In this document: piece after piece, positions 1-7,700 of the stretch | Position numbering within the stretch: position 1 is the stretch's first letter | Layout: the number at the start of each line of letters is the position of its first letter | NCBI GenBank assembly: GCA_036454645.1 | Contig: JAZHSQ010000041.1 | Location: forward strand, 1-18,560 | DNA length: 18,560 nt | From: Olsenella_K sp036454645 | GTDB taxonomy: Bacteria > Actinomycetota > Coriobacteriia > Coriobacteriales > Atopobiaceae | Direction of reading: 5' to 3' | Position numbers and translations under genes: made by a program | Notes under the pieces: generated by a model | What the model was told of the DNA's origin: nothing | The model's input: the letters and a program-made list of their open reading frames with translations, nothing else | Database searches by the model: none

Positions 1-42
1 GCTTCGCGCCGCCGGGTGCGGGCCCCTCGTGCACTCGCCCCC

Positions 43-102
43 CTTTACTCAGCCGCGACTGAGTCAGTTACAATTGAGTCAGTAGTGGCTGAGTAGAAAG
101 GA
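43..102. repeat. four 15-bp tandem repeats upstream of the ATPase gene
   Basis: Units start at 43, 58, 73 and 88. The clearest are ACTGAGTCAGTTACA (58-72) and ATTGAGTCAGTAGTG (73-87). The fourth (GCTGAGTAGAAAGGA) and the first (CTTTACTCAGCCGCG) are diverged. The core ACTGA-G-TCAGT at 58-68 is a perfect 5+1+5 palindrome. The array covers the likely promoter and reaches the ribosome binding site, so it looks like a protein-binding operator array. The binding protein is unknown. Confidence 0.65.
44..74 (+). promoter_or_regulatory. putative promoter of the DUF234 ATPase gene
   Basis: A TACAAT box (69-74) is a good -10 match, with TTTACT (44-49) as a possible -35 at a long 19-bp spacing. It lies 35 bases before the start codon in the only A/T-rich patch of the region, and the 15-bp repeats overlap both boxes. 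The placement is inferred from consensus only. Confidence 0.45.
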
Positions 103-109
103 GGATGGC

Positions 110-1489
110 ATGGGCTTCGTCGGCAGGAAGGGCGAGCTGAAGCGCCTCAGGAGGGCGTTCGACAGCCCAAGCCAGAACGTGACGCTCGTGTACGGCCGCC
201 GTCGCGTCGGCAAGAGCGAGCTCATCAAGCAGGCGCTGAGGGAGTACGCGCCCGTCGGCATCTACTACGAGTGCAAGGAGACCTCGGAGCAGAACAACGT
301 AGAGAGCCTGTCCTCCCTCGTGTCCGAGCTGTTCGGGCTCCCCCCGCTCGCCTTCGCGGGCATGGAGCAGCTACTCGAGTACCTCTTCGCACGGGCACGG
401 GGCTCAAAGCTGATTCTCGTCCTGGACGAGTACCCCTACCTGCGCAACGCGGTCCGGGGACTGGACAGCGTCGTTCAGGCGCTCGTCGACCGCTTCGCCG
501 GCACCTCGCAGTTGTCTCTCGTGCTCTGCGGCTCGTACGTGGAGGTGATGCGATCGCTCGTCGAGCGCGAGAACCCTCTCTACGGGCGGATCGACCAGAC
601 CATCGCGCTCGAGCCCATGGACTACTTCGATTCCGCGCTCTTCTACCCGGAGTACTCGTCCGAGGACAAGGTGCGCCTGTACGGCGTCCTCGGCGGCATC
701 CCCTACTACAACAAGTTCGTCGACCCGTCCCTGAGCGTGCACGAGAACCTCATGAGCCTCGTCGTCGAGCCCGGCTCGCGCCTGGAGAACGAGGTGCCGC
801 TGTACCTGTCGTCGGAGATCTCGAAGATCGCGAACGCCAACGAGGTCTTCGGTGCCCTGGCCGAGGGCCACTCCCGCTACAAGGACGTGCTCAGCCAGTC
901 GCACGTGTCGAGCGGCCCCGCGCTCGCCAACGTCCTGGACAAGCTCGTCAGCATGGGGCTCGTCCAGAGGCGGGCGCCCATCAACGACCCCACGAACCGG
1001 CGGAAGGCCGGCTACCACATCGTCGACGGACTGTCCCTCTTCTACTACCGCTACCTCTTCCGCTACTCCTCGCAGCGCATGGTCATGAGCCCGGAGGCCT
1101 TCTTCGAGCGCTACGTCGCGAGCGACCTGGAGACGAACTTCGTGCCCCATCGCTTCGAGGAGGTGTGCCGCCAGTACCTCGTGAGGCAGAACCGTGCCGG
1201 CAGGATGCCCGAGACCTTCTCCGAGATCGGCAAGTACTGGTACGACCGCCCCGAGACGCACGAGAGCGGCGAGTTCGACATCGTGACCCGCGACCCTAGG
1301 GGCTACGTCTTCTACGAGGCCAAGTTCCGCTCGACCCCCGTCACGGCGAGGATGATGGCAGAGGAGGTCGACCAGGTGAGGCGCACCGGCCTCGCGTGCT
1401 ACGCGTACGGGTTCTTCTCGCGCTCGGGGTTCGAGGGTGAGCCTCCGGAGGGCACGCGCCTGATCGGAATAGACGAGCTGTACCGGTAG
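110..1489 (+). CDS. AAA-type ATP-binding protein with C-terminal DUF234 (nuclease-like) domain
   Basis: This is a 459-aa protein of the prokaryotic ATPase/DUF234 family. A P-loop lies at residues 29-36 (GRRRVGKS), a Walker B strand at 101-107 (LILVLDE) and a sensor-like strand near 137-147. A winged-helix-like segment follows at about 255-292. The tail carries a PD-(D/E)xK-like signature, with D390 followed by E403-x-K405 (YEAKF). The family is common and often found alone in anaerobes, and its function is not established; a DNA- or defence-related nuclease-ATPase role is a guess. The start is fixed by AAAGGAGG at 97-104, five bases before ATG at 110. An ATG at 105 is out of frame. The gene is monocistronic, with its own repeat-covered promoter and a strong terminator. 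No transmembrane segment or signal peptide is seen. Confidence 0.85.
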   Translation: MGFVGRKGELKRLRRAFDSPSQNVTLVYGRRRVGKSELIKQALREYAPVGIYYECKETSEQNNVESLSSLVSELFGLPPLAFAGMEQLLEYLFARARGSKLILVLDEYPYLRNAVRGLDSVVQALVDRFAGTSQLSLVLCGSYVEVMRSLVERENPLYGRIDQTIALEPMDYFDSALFYPEYSSEDKVRLYGVLGGIPYYNKFVDPSLSVHENLMSLVVEPGSRLENEVPLYLSSEISKIANANEVFGALAEGHSRYKDVLSQSHVSSGPALANVLDKLVSMGLVQRRAPINDPTNRRKAGYHIVDGLSLFYYRYLFRYSSQRMVMSPEAFFERYVASDLETNFVPHRFEEVCRQYLVRQNRAGRMPETFSEIGKYWYDRPETHESGEFDIVTRDPRGYVFYEAKFRSTPVTARMMAEEVDQVRRTGLACYAYGFFSRSGFEGEPPEGTRLIGIDELYR

Positions 1490-1523
1490 GCGAGAAGGAC
1501 GGGCGGCGGCGGGCGAGAAGGAC
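1489..1523 (+). other. two copies of GGCGAGAAGGAC in the 3' region
   Basis: GGCGAGAAGGAC occurs at 1489-1500, beginning on the last base of the stop codon, and again at 1512-1523, just before a terminator hairpin. Related copies lie after prs and after galM, each on the coding strand of the gene it follows. The role is unknown. Confidence 0.5.
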
Positions 1524-1533
1524 CCGCACGAAG

Positions 1534-1571
1534 GGACCCGCCGTCGAGGGCGCGCCCCCGACGGCGGGTCC
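1534..1571. terminator. strong bidirectional stem-loop terminator
   Basis: A perfect 13-bp stem pairs GGACCCGCCGTCG (1534-1546) with CGACGGCGGGTCC (1559-1571) around a 12-nt loop that can pair further. It sits between the plus-strand ATPase gene and the minus-strand tRNA, so it can end both transcripts. There is no clear T-tract on either side, as is common at high GC. Confidence 0.7.
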
Positions 1572-1608
1572 GCCGTCCCAGGGGCCGGATGCGACCCCTC
1601 ATGTGCCC

Positions 1609-1683
1609 TGGCTGGGGTACTAGGACTCGAACCTAGGTTGCAGGCACCAAAAACCCGTGTCCTAACCGCTGGACGATACCCCA
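1609..1683 (-). tRNA. tRNA-Gln (anticodon UUG)
   Basis: On the minus strand a complete 75-nt cloverleaf can be folded. The acceptor is TGGGGTA/TACCCCA, the D-arm is GTCC-loop-GGAC and the anticodon stem is CGGGT/GCCTG around TTTTGGT. The anticodon is TTG and reads glutamine CAA codons. The T-arm is CTAGG-TTCGAGT-CCTAG. Discriminator G73 and an encoded CCA end follow (1609-1612). Starting with U1 and having G73 are typical of bacterial tRNA-Gln. It lies 66 bases downstream of the glutaredoxin-like gene on the same strand, so read-through is possible. Confidence 0.95.
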
Positions 1684-1749
1684 ATGCACTCACTGCGTTG
1701 GAAACCAGCCAACGAGCCAAATCAGTGTAGCAGAAACGCCCTGGACCCC

Positions 1750-1995
1750 CTAGGCGAGGGCCTCCGCGAGGTCGAGGGTCACCAGGCCGTCGTCGCGCAC
1801 GAAGCACGGCACGCCGATGCCCTTGCCGAGGACGGGCGCGAAGGCCTCCGGGTTCGCGTCGCGCAGGTTCATGAACTCCCTGAGGTGGCGCAGCTCCTCC
1901 ACACCGACGAGCGCGTAGTCGACGTTCCTCTCGTCCAGCTCGCGCACGGCGGCGCGGCAGTCCGGGCACTGCATCGTCACGTACACCTTGATCAT
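1750..1995 (-). CDS. glutaredoxin-related thiol-redox protein
   Basis: This is an 81-aa protein with the N-terminal beta strand MIKVYVTMQC and a CPDC redox motif at residues 10-13. A cis-proline segment (GIGVPCF, about residues 60-66) follows, giving the compact thioredoxin fold of the 'glutaredoxin-related protein' family (COG4545-like). It probably works in cytosolic thiol-disulfide exchange; the partner is unknown. Start choice: ATG at 1995 is preceded by GAGGAGG with a four-base spacer. A much longer open frame reaching 2220 has no homologous N-terminus and is only GC-driven openness. tRNA-Gln follows on the same strand. Confidence 0.85.
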   Translation of the reverse strand: MIKVYVTMQCPDCRAAVRELDERNVDYALVGVEELRHLREFMNLRDANPEAFAPVLGKGIGVPCFVRDDGLVTLDLAEALA

Positions 1996-2333
1996 GGGGC
2001 CTCCTCGCCTGCCGGACGGGCGTCCGGCGTCGTCGCTTCCCGGGGCGCACCTCAGGCGCCCCCGCACGCCCACACGATACTCCCCCGCACGACGTCCCGC
2101 TCGCGGGACGGACGCCCACGCCGCCCGAATCGTCGCGGCGCCCCACGACGTCCGCCGCAAAGGCCCTCCCGCGCCCGCGCCGCCACCGGCCCGCCGCTCG
2201 CGCCACGCCTCCTGCCGCACGCCCGCTCCAGGGCGCCGCCCGCGCCTTGGTGGCCGCGCGTGCGGCTCGTGTAGCGCTCGTGGGGTCGGGCGCCGCCCGA
2301 CGTTGCGATGATATTTCGCGCTGGTCAGTGCGC
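1996..2333. other. GC-rich intergenic region, no gene seen
   Basis: This stretch lies between the divergent glutaredoxin-like gene and glmU. Two hairpins are visible: GCCGGAC/GTCCGGC (2011-2028, four-base loop) in the glutaredoxin leader, and CGTCCCGC/GCGGGACG (2093-2110). Open frames here are long only because of GC content and show no recognisable protein. A minus-strand promoter must lie here, but I could not place it. Confidence 0.5.
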
Positions 2334-2374
2334 TAGAATTATCGCGTCTGCGTCTTTTCGCAGCAAAGGGACGC
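2334..2374 (+). promoter_or_regulatory. putative glmU -10 box and structured leader
   Basis: TAGAAT at 2334-2339 is a good -10 box, but no convincing -35 sits at the right distance. The leader can form CTGCG-TCTTTT-CGCAG (2348-2363) or, exclusively, GCGTC (2344-2348) paired with GACGC (2370-2374), since the two use shared bases. The ribosome binding site GGGAGGG lies at 2390-2396. Confidence 0.4.
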
Positions 2375-2402
2375 CCATAAGCTTTCTCTGGGAGGGTAAG
2401 CG

Positions 2403-3794
2403 ATGCCCATAACCGCGATAGTCCTCGCCGCAGGCGAGGGAACGCGCATGAAGTCCCGTCATCCCAAGGTAATGCACAAGCTCCTCGACAGGCCGCTCGT
2501 CGGCTGGGCGGTCCGCTCCGCCCAGGACGCCGGTGCGGACCGCACGATCGTCGTCGTCGGCAGCGGCGCCGACGAGGTGCGCGCCTACCTCGGCACCCTC
2601 GACGGCGTCGAGAGCGTGGAGCAGACCGAGCGCCTGGGGACGGGCCATGCCCTTAGGACGGCACTCGAGGCCACGGACGTGAGCGAGGGGACCGTCGTGG
2701 TCCTCTACGGCGACTCGCCGCTGCTGCGCGGCGAGACCGTGCGCGCGCTCGTGGACCGCGTCGAGGACGGCGGGGAGGCCGCCTGCATGCTCACCATGGA
2801 GCCGCCCGACCCCACCGGCTACGGCCGCGTGGACTTCGACGAGGACGGCCAGGTCCGCTCCATCATCGAGCACAAGGACTGCACGGAGGAGCAGCGCGAG
2901 CGCCTGAGGGAGTGCAACTCCGGCGTCTACGCCTTCGACGCGCGCGAGCTCAGGCGCCACATCGGCGAGATCGGCTGCGATAACGTCCAGGGCGAGTACT
3001 ACATCACCGACATGGTCGAGATCCTGCGCCGCGCGGGCCTCGCGGTCACGGCCGTCCACTGCGACGACTACTCCGAGCTGCTCGGCGTCAACTCCCGCGT
3101 CCAGCTCGCCCAGGCCACCAAGGTCATGCAGCGCCGCATCAACGAGGCGCACATGGAGGCCGGCGTCACCATGGTCGACCCCGACTCCGTCTGGATCGGG
3201 CCCGACGTCAGGATCGGCCAGGACACCGTCATCTGGCCGGGCTGCTACCTCCTCGGCCACACCACGGTGGGCGCGGAGTGCACCGTGGGCCCCGACAGCC
3301 GCCTCCAGGACGCGACCGTGGGCGACAACGTCCTCCTCGACGAGACGATCGTGGTCTCCTCCACGGTCGACGACGACGTGCACTGCGGCCCGCGCGCCTA
3401 CCTGCGCGGCGGCGCCCACTTCATGAGGGGCTCCAAGGCGGGCACCCACGTGGAGATCAAGGGCTCCACCGTCGGCGAGGGCTCCAAGGTCCCGCACCTG
3501 AGCTACATCGGCGACGCCACGCTCGGCAAGGGCGTCAACGTCGGCGGCGGCTCCATCACCTGCAACTACGACGGCAAGCACAAGAGCCACACCGAGATCG
3601 GCGACCACGTCTTCATCGGGTCCGACACCATGATGGTCGCGCCGGTCACCATCGGGGAGGGCGCGCTCATCGGCGCGAGCTCCTGCATCACCAAGGACGT
3701 GCCCGCAGGCGCGCTCGCGCTCGAGCGTTCGCGCCAGTACATAAGCGAGGGTTGGGCAACCGAGTACTTCAAGAAGCTCGAGGAAGAGGATTAG
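2403..3794 (+). CDS. glmU: bifunctional GlmU: glucosamine-1-phosphate N-acetyltransferase / UDP-GlcNAc pyrophosphorylase
   Basis: This 463-aa cytosolic enzyme acetylates GlcN-1-P with acetyl-CoA and then transfers UMP from UTP, giving UDP-GlcNAc for peptidoglycan and other glycans. The N-terminal nucleotidyltransferase domain has the signature LAAGEGTRM (8-16), K22 of the PKV segment, and YGDSP around the metal-ligand D104. From about residue 255 the hexapeptide-repeat left-handed beta helix begins. The acetyltransferase motif PHLSYIGDA carries the likely catalytic H365, and ITCNYDGKHK follows near 386-394. The length matches the family (about 455-465 aa). ATG 2403 has GGGAGGG six bases upstream. 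The stop codon directly abuts the prs start codon, so the two genes form one operon. Confidence 0.97.
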   Translation: MPITAIVLAAGEGTRMKSRHPKVMHKLLDRPLVGWAVRSAQDAGADRTIVVVGSGADEVRAYLGTLDGVESVEQTERLGTGHALRTALEATDVSEGTVVVLYGDSPLLRGETVRALVDRVEDGGEAACMLTMEPPDPTGYGRVDFDEDGQVRSIIEHKDCTEEQRERLRECNSGVYAFDARELRRHIGEIGCDNVQGEYYITDMVEILRRAGLAVTAVHCDDYSELLGVNSRVQLAQATKVMQRRINEAHMEAGVTMVDPDSVWIGPDVRIGQDTVIWPGCYLLGHTTVGAECTVGPDSRLQDATVGDNVLLDETIVVSSTVDDDVHCGPRAYLRGGAHFMRGSKAGTHVEIKGSTVGEGSKVPHLSYIGDATLGKGVNVGGGSITCNYDGKHKSHTEIGDHVFIGSDTMMVAPVTIGEGALIGASSCITKDVPAGALALERSRQYISEGWATEYFKKLEEED

Positions 3795-4790
3795 ATGTAC
3801 GAGAGTCTGAGCGATCCGATCGTCGTCCACAAGGAGATCAAGCTCTACAGCGGATCGGGCAACCCCGCCCTCGCCACGAAGATCGCCGAGATCCTGCACC
3901 TGCCGCTCTCCGGCCTCAAGCTGGAGAAGTTCGCCAACGGCGAGATCTACGCCCGCTTCGAGGAGTCCGTGCGCGGCGACGAGGTCTTCTTCGTCCAGAC
4001 GCTCGCGGGCGAGAACGTCAACGACCTCCTCATGGAGCTGCTGATCGTCGCCGACGCCGCCACGCGCGCCTCCGCCGCGAGCTTCACCGCCGTCATCCCC
4101 CACTACGGCTACGCCCGCCAGGACCGCAAGGCGGCCGGCCGCGAGCCGATCACCGCGCGCCTCGTCGCCAACCTCCTCGAGGCCGCCGGCGTCGACCGCG
4201 TGATCTCCCTCGACCTGCACTCCAGCCAGATCCAGGGCTTCTTCGACATCCCCCTGACGCACCTCACCGCCCTCTACCTCTTCGGCGACTACTTCAAGAC
4301 CAAGGACTTCGACTGGAGCAACACCGTCGTGGTCTCGCCCGACATGGGCCGCGCAAAGGTCGCCAAGAAGCTCTCCGACTACCTCGGCTGCGAGGTCGCC
4401 ATCGCCCACAAGAGCCGCCCCAAGCACAACGCGGCCGAGGTCATGGGCATCATCGGCGACATCAAGGGCAAGACCTGCATCGTGAACGACGACATGATCG
4501 ACACCGCGGGCACGCTGTGCGGCTCCATCACCAAGCTCAAGGAGATGGGCGCGGGCGACATCTACATCAGCGCCACGCACGGCATCTTCTCCGGCAAGGC
4601 CGTCGAGCGCCTGGAGAGCGCCCCCATCAAGGAGTGCGTCGTGACCGACGCCATCCCCTGCGACATCGCCAACAAGCCCGGCTCCAAGATCCGCCAGATT
4701 TCCGTCGCCAACGAGCTCGCCGACGCGATCGCGCACGTCTACCTCAACAAGTCCGTCTCCGAGATCTTCGGCGGCAACTCCGAGATGTAG
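3795..4790 (+). CDS. prs: ribose-phosphate pyrophosphokinase (PRPP synthetase)
   Basis: This 331-aa class I PRPP synthetase transfers pyrophosphate from ATP to ribose-5-phosphate. PRPP feeds purine, pyrimidine, NAD, histidine and tryptophan synthesis. Visible motifs are the N-terminal FANGEIYARF, the catalytic-site PHYGYARQDRK (102-112), the metal-binding DLHSSQIQGFF (140-150, H141) and the flexible loop KSRPKHN (206-212). The PRPP-binding loop is NDDMIDTAGT (231-240). It is slightly longer than the usual 310-320 aa owing to an N-terminal extension before KLYSG. It starts on the base after the glmU stop codon; the pairing is common and links two sugar-phosphate activating enzymes. A terminator follows three bases after the stop. 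Confidence 0.97.
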   Translation: MYESLSDPIVVHKEIKLYSGSGNPALATKIAEILHLPLSGLKLEKFANGEIYARFEESVRGDEVFFVQTLAGENVNDLLMELLIVADAATRASAASFTAVIPHYGYARQDRKAAGREPITARLVANLLEAAGVDRVISLDLHSSQIQGFFDIPLTHLTALYLFGDYFKTKDFDWSNTVVVSPDMGRAKVAKKLSDYLGCEVAIAHKSRPKHNAAEVMGIIGDIKGKTCIVNDDMIDTAGTLCGSITKLKEMGAGDIYISATHGIFSGKAVERLESAPIKECVVTDAIPCDIANKPGSKIRQISVANELADAIAHVYLNKSVSEIFGGNSEM

Positions 4791-4792
4791 CG

Positions 4793-4814
4793 CACCCCGG
4801 CGCACGCCGGGGTG
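4793..4814 (+). terminator. stem-loop after prs
   Basis: CACCCCGGC (4793-4801) pairs with GCCGGGGTG (4806-4814) around GCAC, starting three bases after the prs stop codon. No T-tract follows. It is probably the first terminator of the glmU-prs unit. Confidence 0.6.
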
Positions 4815-4822
4815 CCGCCCGG

Positions 4823-4834
4823 GGCGAGAAGGAC
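4823..4834 (+). other. GGCGAGAAGGAC motif after prs
   Basis: This is identical over 12 bases to the two copies after the DUF234 ATPase gene, again on the coding strand and again close to a terminator hairpin. The function is unknown. Confidence 0.5.
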
Positions 4835-4888
4835 GCGCCGCCCGCGGCGGCATGCCGGCACCCGCGCCGCCACGGATGCAGACGAGAT

Positions 4889-4922
4889 GAGCGGCCCGTC
4901 CCCCTTGGGGGGCGGGCCGCTC
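4889..4922. terminator. bidirectional terminator between prs and galM
   Basis: GAGCGGCCCG (4889-4898) pairs with CGGGCCGCTC (4913-4922). The stem continues inward with TCCCCC/GGGGGG to a tight TT-centred loop. It lies between convergent transcription units and can serve both. Confidence 0.65.
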
Positions 4923-4952
4923 TCGTGTGTCGGGGCGGGGTGCGGGCCTCGC

Positions 4953-4963
4953 GTCCTTCTCGC
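4953..4963 (-). other. GCGAGAAGGAC motif after galM
   Basis: Read on the minus strand, this is the same 11-mer that follows the ATPase gene and prs. It lies 38 bases past the galM stop codon, upstream of the shared terminator in the minus-strand direction. The orientation again matches the preceding gene. Confidence 0.5.
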
Positions 4964-5001
4964 ATGCGCCGGGCGTCCGGCCGCCCTGGGCGGCCCCTCG
5001 C

Positions 5002-6067
5002 CTACTCGCCGTCGAAGCGGTACTCGGTCGTGGAGACGAAGGGGCGTTGCGGCCCGAAGACGTCCTGGGCGAACGCGGGGTGGTTGGGGGCGTCGGGGAA
5101 GAACTGCGTCTCGAAGCACACGGCGTCGTGCGGCCGGTAGGCCACGCCGCCCTTTCCGCGCTCCCCGTCGAGGTAGTTGGCCGTGTAGAGCTGCAGGCCG
5201 GGCAGGTCGGTGCAGACGTCCATGCGCAGGCCACTCTCGTCGCCCCACGCGCTCGCGACGCCTGGGCTCGCCCACGCGGCCCTCGGCCGGGCGGAAGCCG
5301 CGCGTCTCGTAGTTGTGGTCGAACCCGCCGTGCTCGCGCCCGAAGAGGGCGGACGCCTCGCCGAGCCGGCGCGGCTCGCGCAGGTCGAGCGGGGTGCCCG
5401 CGACGTCGAGCAGGCGGCCGGTGGGGACGTTGCCCCCGTCGACCTCTGTGTAGCGGTCGGCGAGCACCTGCACGCGGTGCCCGAGGGCGCTGCCCGAGCC
5501 CTGCCCGTTGAGGTTGAAGTAGCTGTGGTTGGTGAGGTTGATCGCCGTGGTCGCGTCGGCCCGGGCGTCGTAGGAGATCCGCAGCGCGCCACGGGTCACC
5601 TCGTAGGTCACGCGCGCCCTGACGGCGCCCGGGAAGCCCTGGTCGCCGTCGGGCGAGTCGAGCTCGAGGGTGACGCTCGCGGGGCCGGCCGAGACGAGCC
5701 GCCACAACCTGCGGCGCCACAGGTCCGGGCCGCTGTGGTTGCTGTTGGCGCCCTCGTTGGCGGCCAGGCGGACTACCCTGCCGCCCAGCTCGAGCCTGGC
5801 GCCGCCGATCCTGTTGGCGACGCGCCCGATCACGGCGCCGAGGTGCGCGTCGTCCGTGGCGTAGCCGGCCGCGTCGTCGTAGCCGAGGACCACGTCGAGG
5901 TAGGTGCCGTCATGCGGGACGAGGAGGGACGCGAGGCAGGCGCCGAGGTCGCTCACGCGGGCCACGAGCCCGCCCTCGGCGCCGATCGTCCACACGCGCG
6001 CCTCGCGGCCGTCGGGCGTGCGCCCGAAGGGGGCGCAGGTGCCTGCGGCGGGCTGCCGGTCGCCCAT
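5002..6067 (-). pseudogene. galM: aldose 1-epimerase (mutarotase), apparently frameshifted
   Basis: Mutarotases interconvert alpha and beta anomers of aldoses, so that imported sugar matches the anomer used by the next enzyme. Residues 1 to about 265, read from ATG 6067, carry the NSNH segment (H111) and the catalytic NHSYFNL motif (H181). DHNYETRGF follows near 257-265. Homology then continues one base out of phase, in the frame ending at 5002, with AWGDESGL, a PGLQLYTANYL-like strand, and ETQFFPDAPNHP holding the catalytic Glu. The switch lies between 5250 and 5280 in very GC-rich DNA. The total span of 1066 bases is one more than a multiple of three, as for a single-base insertion. The start ATG overlaps the kinase stop (TGATG), implying translational coupling. 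It could be a true decay event or a sequencing error; apart from the shift the gene looks intact. Confidence 0.8.
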
Positions 6068-7680
6068 CACGCCTCGGCCCCCGCGGGCGCGAGCCCGCCC
6101 TCGGCCGCGAGCTCGGCTGCCATGGAGCGGCGGAAGCGGTCGAGGTAGGCTGCGAAGCCGGCAACGTCGGCCTCGTCGGGCGCGATCGTGGAGGAGCCGA
6201 CCTGGCCGAAGACCTCGCGGTCGAGGTAGGAGGCGAGGTCCTCGCCCCTGTCCTCCCTGAGCATGAAGGCCGCCGCGACCGCCTGGCCCCAGGCGCCGCC
6301 CTCGCTCGCGGTGTCCATGACCGTGACGGGCGCGCGCAGCGCCGCCGCGAGGAGCCGCTGGGCCACGACGGGCGTCTTGAAGACGCCGCCGTGGGCGTAG
6401 AGCCTGTCGATCGACACGCCCTCCTCCGCCAGCGCCTCGTTGCCGCAGGCGAGCGCCGCGAAGCAGGACATGATCGCGCTGCGCATGAGGTTGGCCAGGG
6501 TGGGGTGGGTGCCGGGGAGCCTCAGCTGCAGGGGCACGCCGGTGTCGACGCCCATGACCGTCTCGCCCGAGACGAAGGGCACGGAGACGATGCCGCCCGC
6601 GTCCGCGTCGCCCTCGAGGGCGAGCTCGAAGAGCCTGCGGTAGACGTCCTCGTCGGAGGCGCCCATGAGCCTGCCGTACTCCCTGAGGACGGAGACGAGG
6701 TCGTTCAGGTCGGAGGTGCAGTTGTTGCAGTGGACCATCGCGACGGGGTCGCCGGCGGGCGTGGTCACGAGGTCGATCTCCGGGCGCGTGGCGTCCGCGA
6801 GCGGGCGCTCGAGCACGACCATCGAGAAGACCGAGGTGCCCGCGGAGACGTTGCCCGTGCGCGGGGCCACGGAGTCGGTGGCGATCATGCCGGTGCCGGC
6901 GTCGCCCTCGGGCGGGCAGACGGGGCATCCGGGCTCGAGCTCGCCCGTGGGGTCGAGGAAGCGCGCGCCCTCCTCGGTGAGCGTGCCCGCGACCTCGCCG
7001 GCGGGCAGCACCCGCGGCAGCAGGTCGGCGAGGCTCCAGGCGACGCCCTCCCGCTCGGCGAGGCCGGCGAAGGTCTCGAGCATGCCCTCGTCGTAGTCGA
7101 GCCTGGCGGAGTCGATCGGGAACATGCCGGAGGCATCGCCCACGGAGAGCGCCCACTCGCCCGTCAGGCGGAAGTGCGCGTATCCGGCGAGCGTCGTCAG
7201 GTGCGCGATGCTCGGCACGTGCTCCTCGTGGTCGAGGATCGCCTGGTAGACGTGGGAGACGCTCCAGCGCTCGGGCACGTGGAAGGAGAAGGCCTCGGAG
7301 AGGGCGCGCGAGGCGCGGCCCGTGGTGGTGTTGCGCCAGGTGCGGAAGGGGACGAGCAGGCGCGCGTCGGCGTCGAAGGCCAGGTAGCCGTGCATCATGG
7401 CCGAGACGCCCAGGGCGGCGAGCCTCCTCGGCGCCACGCCGTAGCGCCTGCGGCAGTCCTCCTTGAGCGAGGCGTACGCCGCGGCGATGCCCTCGTCCAG
7501 CTCGGACTGCGGGTAGGTCCAGTAGCCGTTCTCGAGGGAGTTCTCCCAGTCGTGCGTGCCGATCGCGAGCACGCGGTGCGAGCGGTCGATCAGGACCGCC
7601 TTGATCCTCGTGGAGCCGTACTCGACGCCGAGGACGGCCTCGCCGTCGCGGATGGCTGCCGCGCCAACTTCCTTCTCCAT
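6067..7680 (-). CDS. araB: FGGY-family sugar kinase, probable L-ribulokinase
   Basis: This 537-aa cytosolic kinase has the two-domain FGGY fold. A phosphate-binding strand VLGVEYGSTRIKAVLID lies near residues 16-32 and a GTS-type loop (SAGTSVFSM) near 280. The adenosine motif AHGGVFKTP is followed by a C-terminal GGAWGQAVAAA segment. By sequence alone it could be annotated as a xylulokinase. Its place directly after araA makes L-ribulose the likely substrate, giving L-ribulose-5-phosphate. The start ATG at 7680 has AGGAGG five bases upstream. It is separated from araA by 89 bases holding a long hairpin and overlaps galM by one base. The gene symbol is a context-based inference. Confidence 0.8.
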   Translation of the reverse strand: MEKEVGAAAIRDGEAVLGVEYGSTRIKAVLIDRSHRVLAIGTHDWENSLENGYWTYPQSELDEGIAAAYASLKEDCRRRYGVAPRRLAALGVSAMMHGYLAFDADARLLVPFRTWRNTTTGRASRALSEAFSFHVPERWSVSHVYQAILDHEEHVPSIAHLTTLAGYAHFRLTGEWALSVGDASGMFPIDSARLDYDEGMLETFAGLAEREGVAWSLADLLPRVLPAGEVAGTLTEEGARFLDPTGELEPGCPVCPPEGDAGTGMIATDSVAPRTGNVSAGTSVFSMVVLERPLADATRPEIDLVTTPAGDPVAMVHCNNCTSDLNDLVSVLREYGRLMGASDEDVYRRLFELALEGDADAGGIVSVPFVSGETVMGVDTGVPLQLRLPGTHPTLANLMRSAIMSCFAALACGNEALAEEGVSIDRLYAHGGVFKTPVVAQRLLAAALRAPVTVMDTASEGGAWGQAVAAAFMLREDRGEDLASYLDREVFGQVGSSTIAPDEADVAGFAAYLDRFRRSMAAELAAEGGLAPAGAEA

Positions 7681-7700
7681 GCGTTCCTCCTAGAAGACGC

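Noticed and set aside
1996..2220. N-terminal extension of the glutaredoxin-like gene to 156 aa
   Set aside because: The extension is Arg/Gly-rich and unlike the family, while ATG 1995 has a strong ribosome binding site.
2325..5720. 1131-codon open frame on the minus strand opposite glmU and prs
   Set aside because: It is antisense to two clear core genes and is low-complexity, rich in Arg, Ala, Gly, Asp and Val. This is the usual effect of high GC.
4739..7156. 805-codon minus-strand frame containing the galM N-terminus
   Set aside because: Only the middle part is galM. The upstream part is a shadow of the kinase and the downstream part is read past the frameshift.
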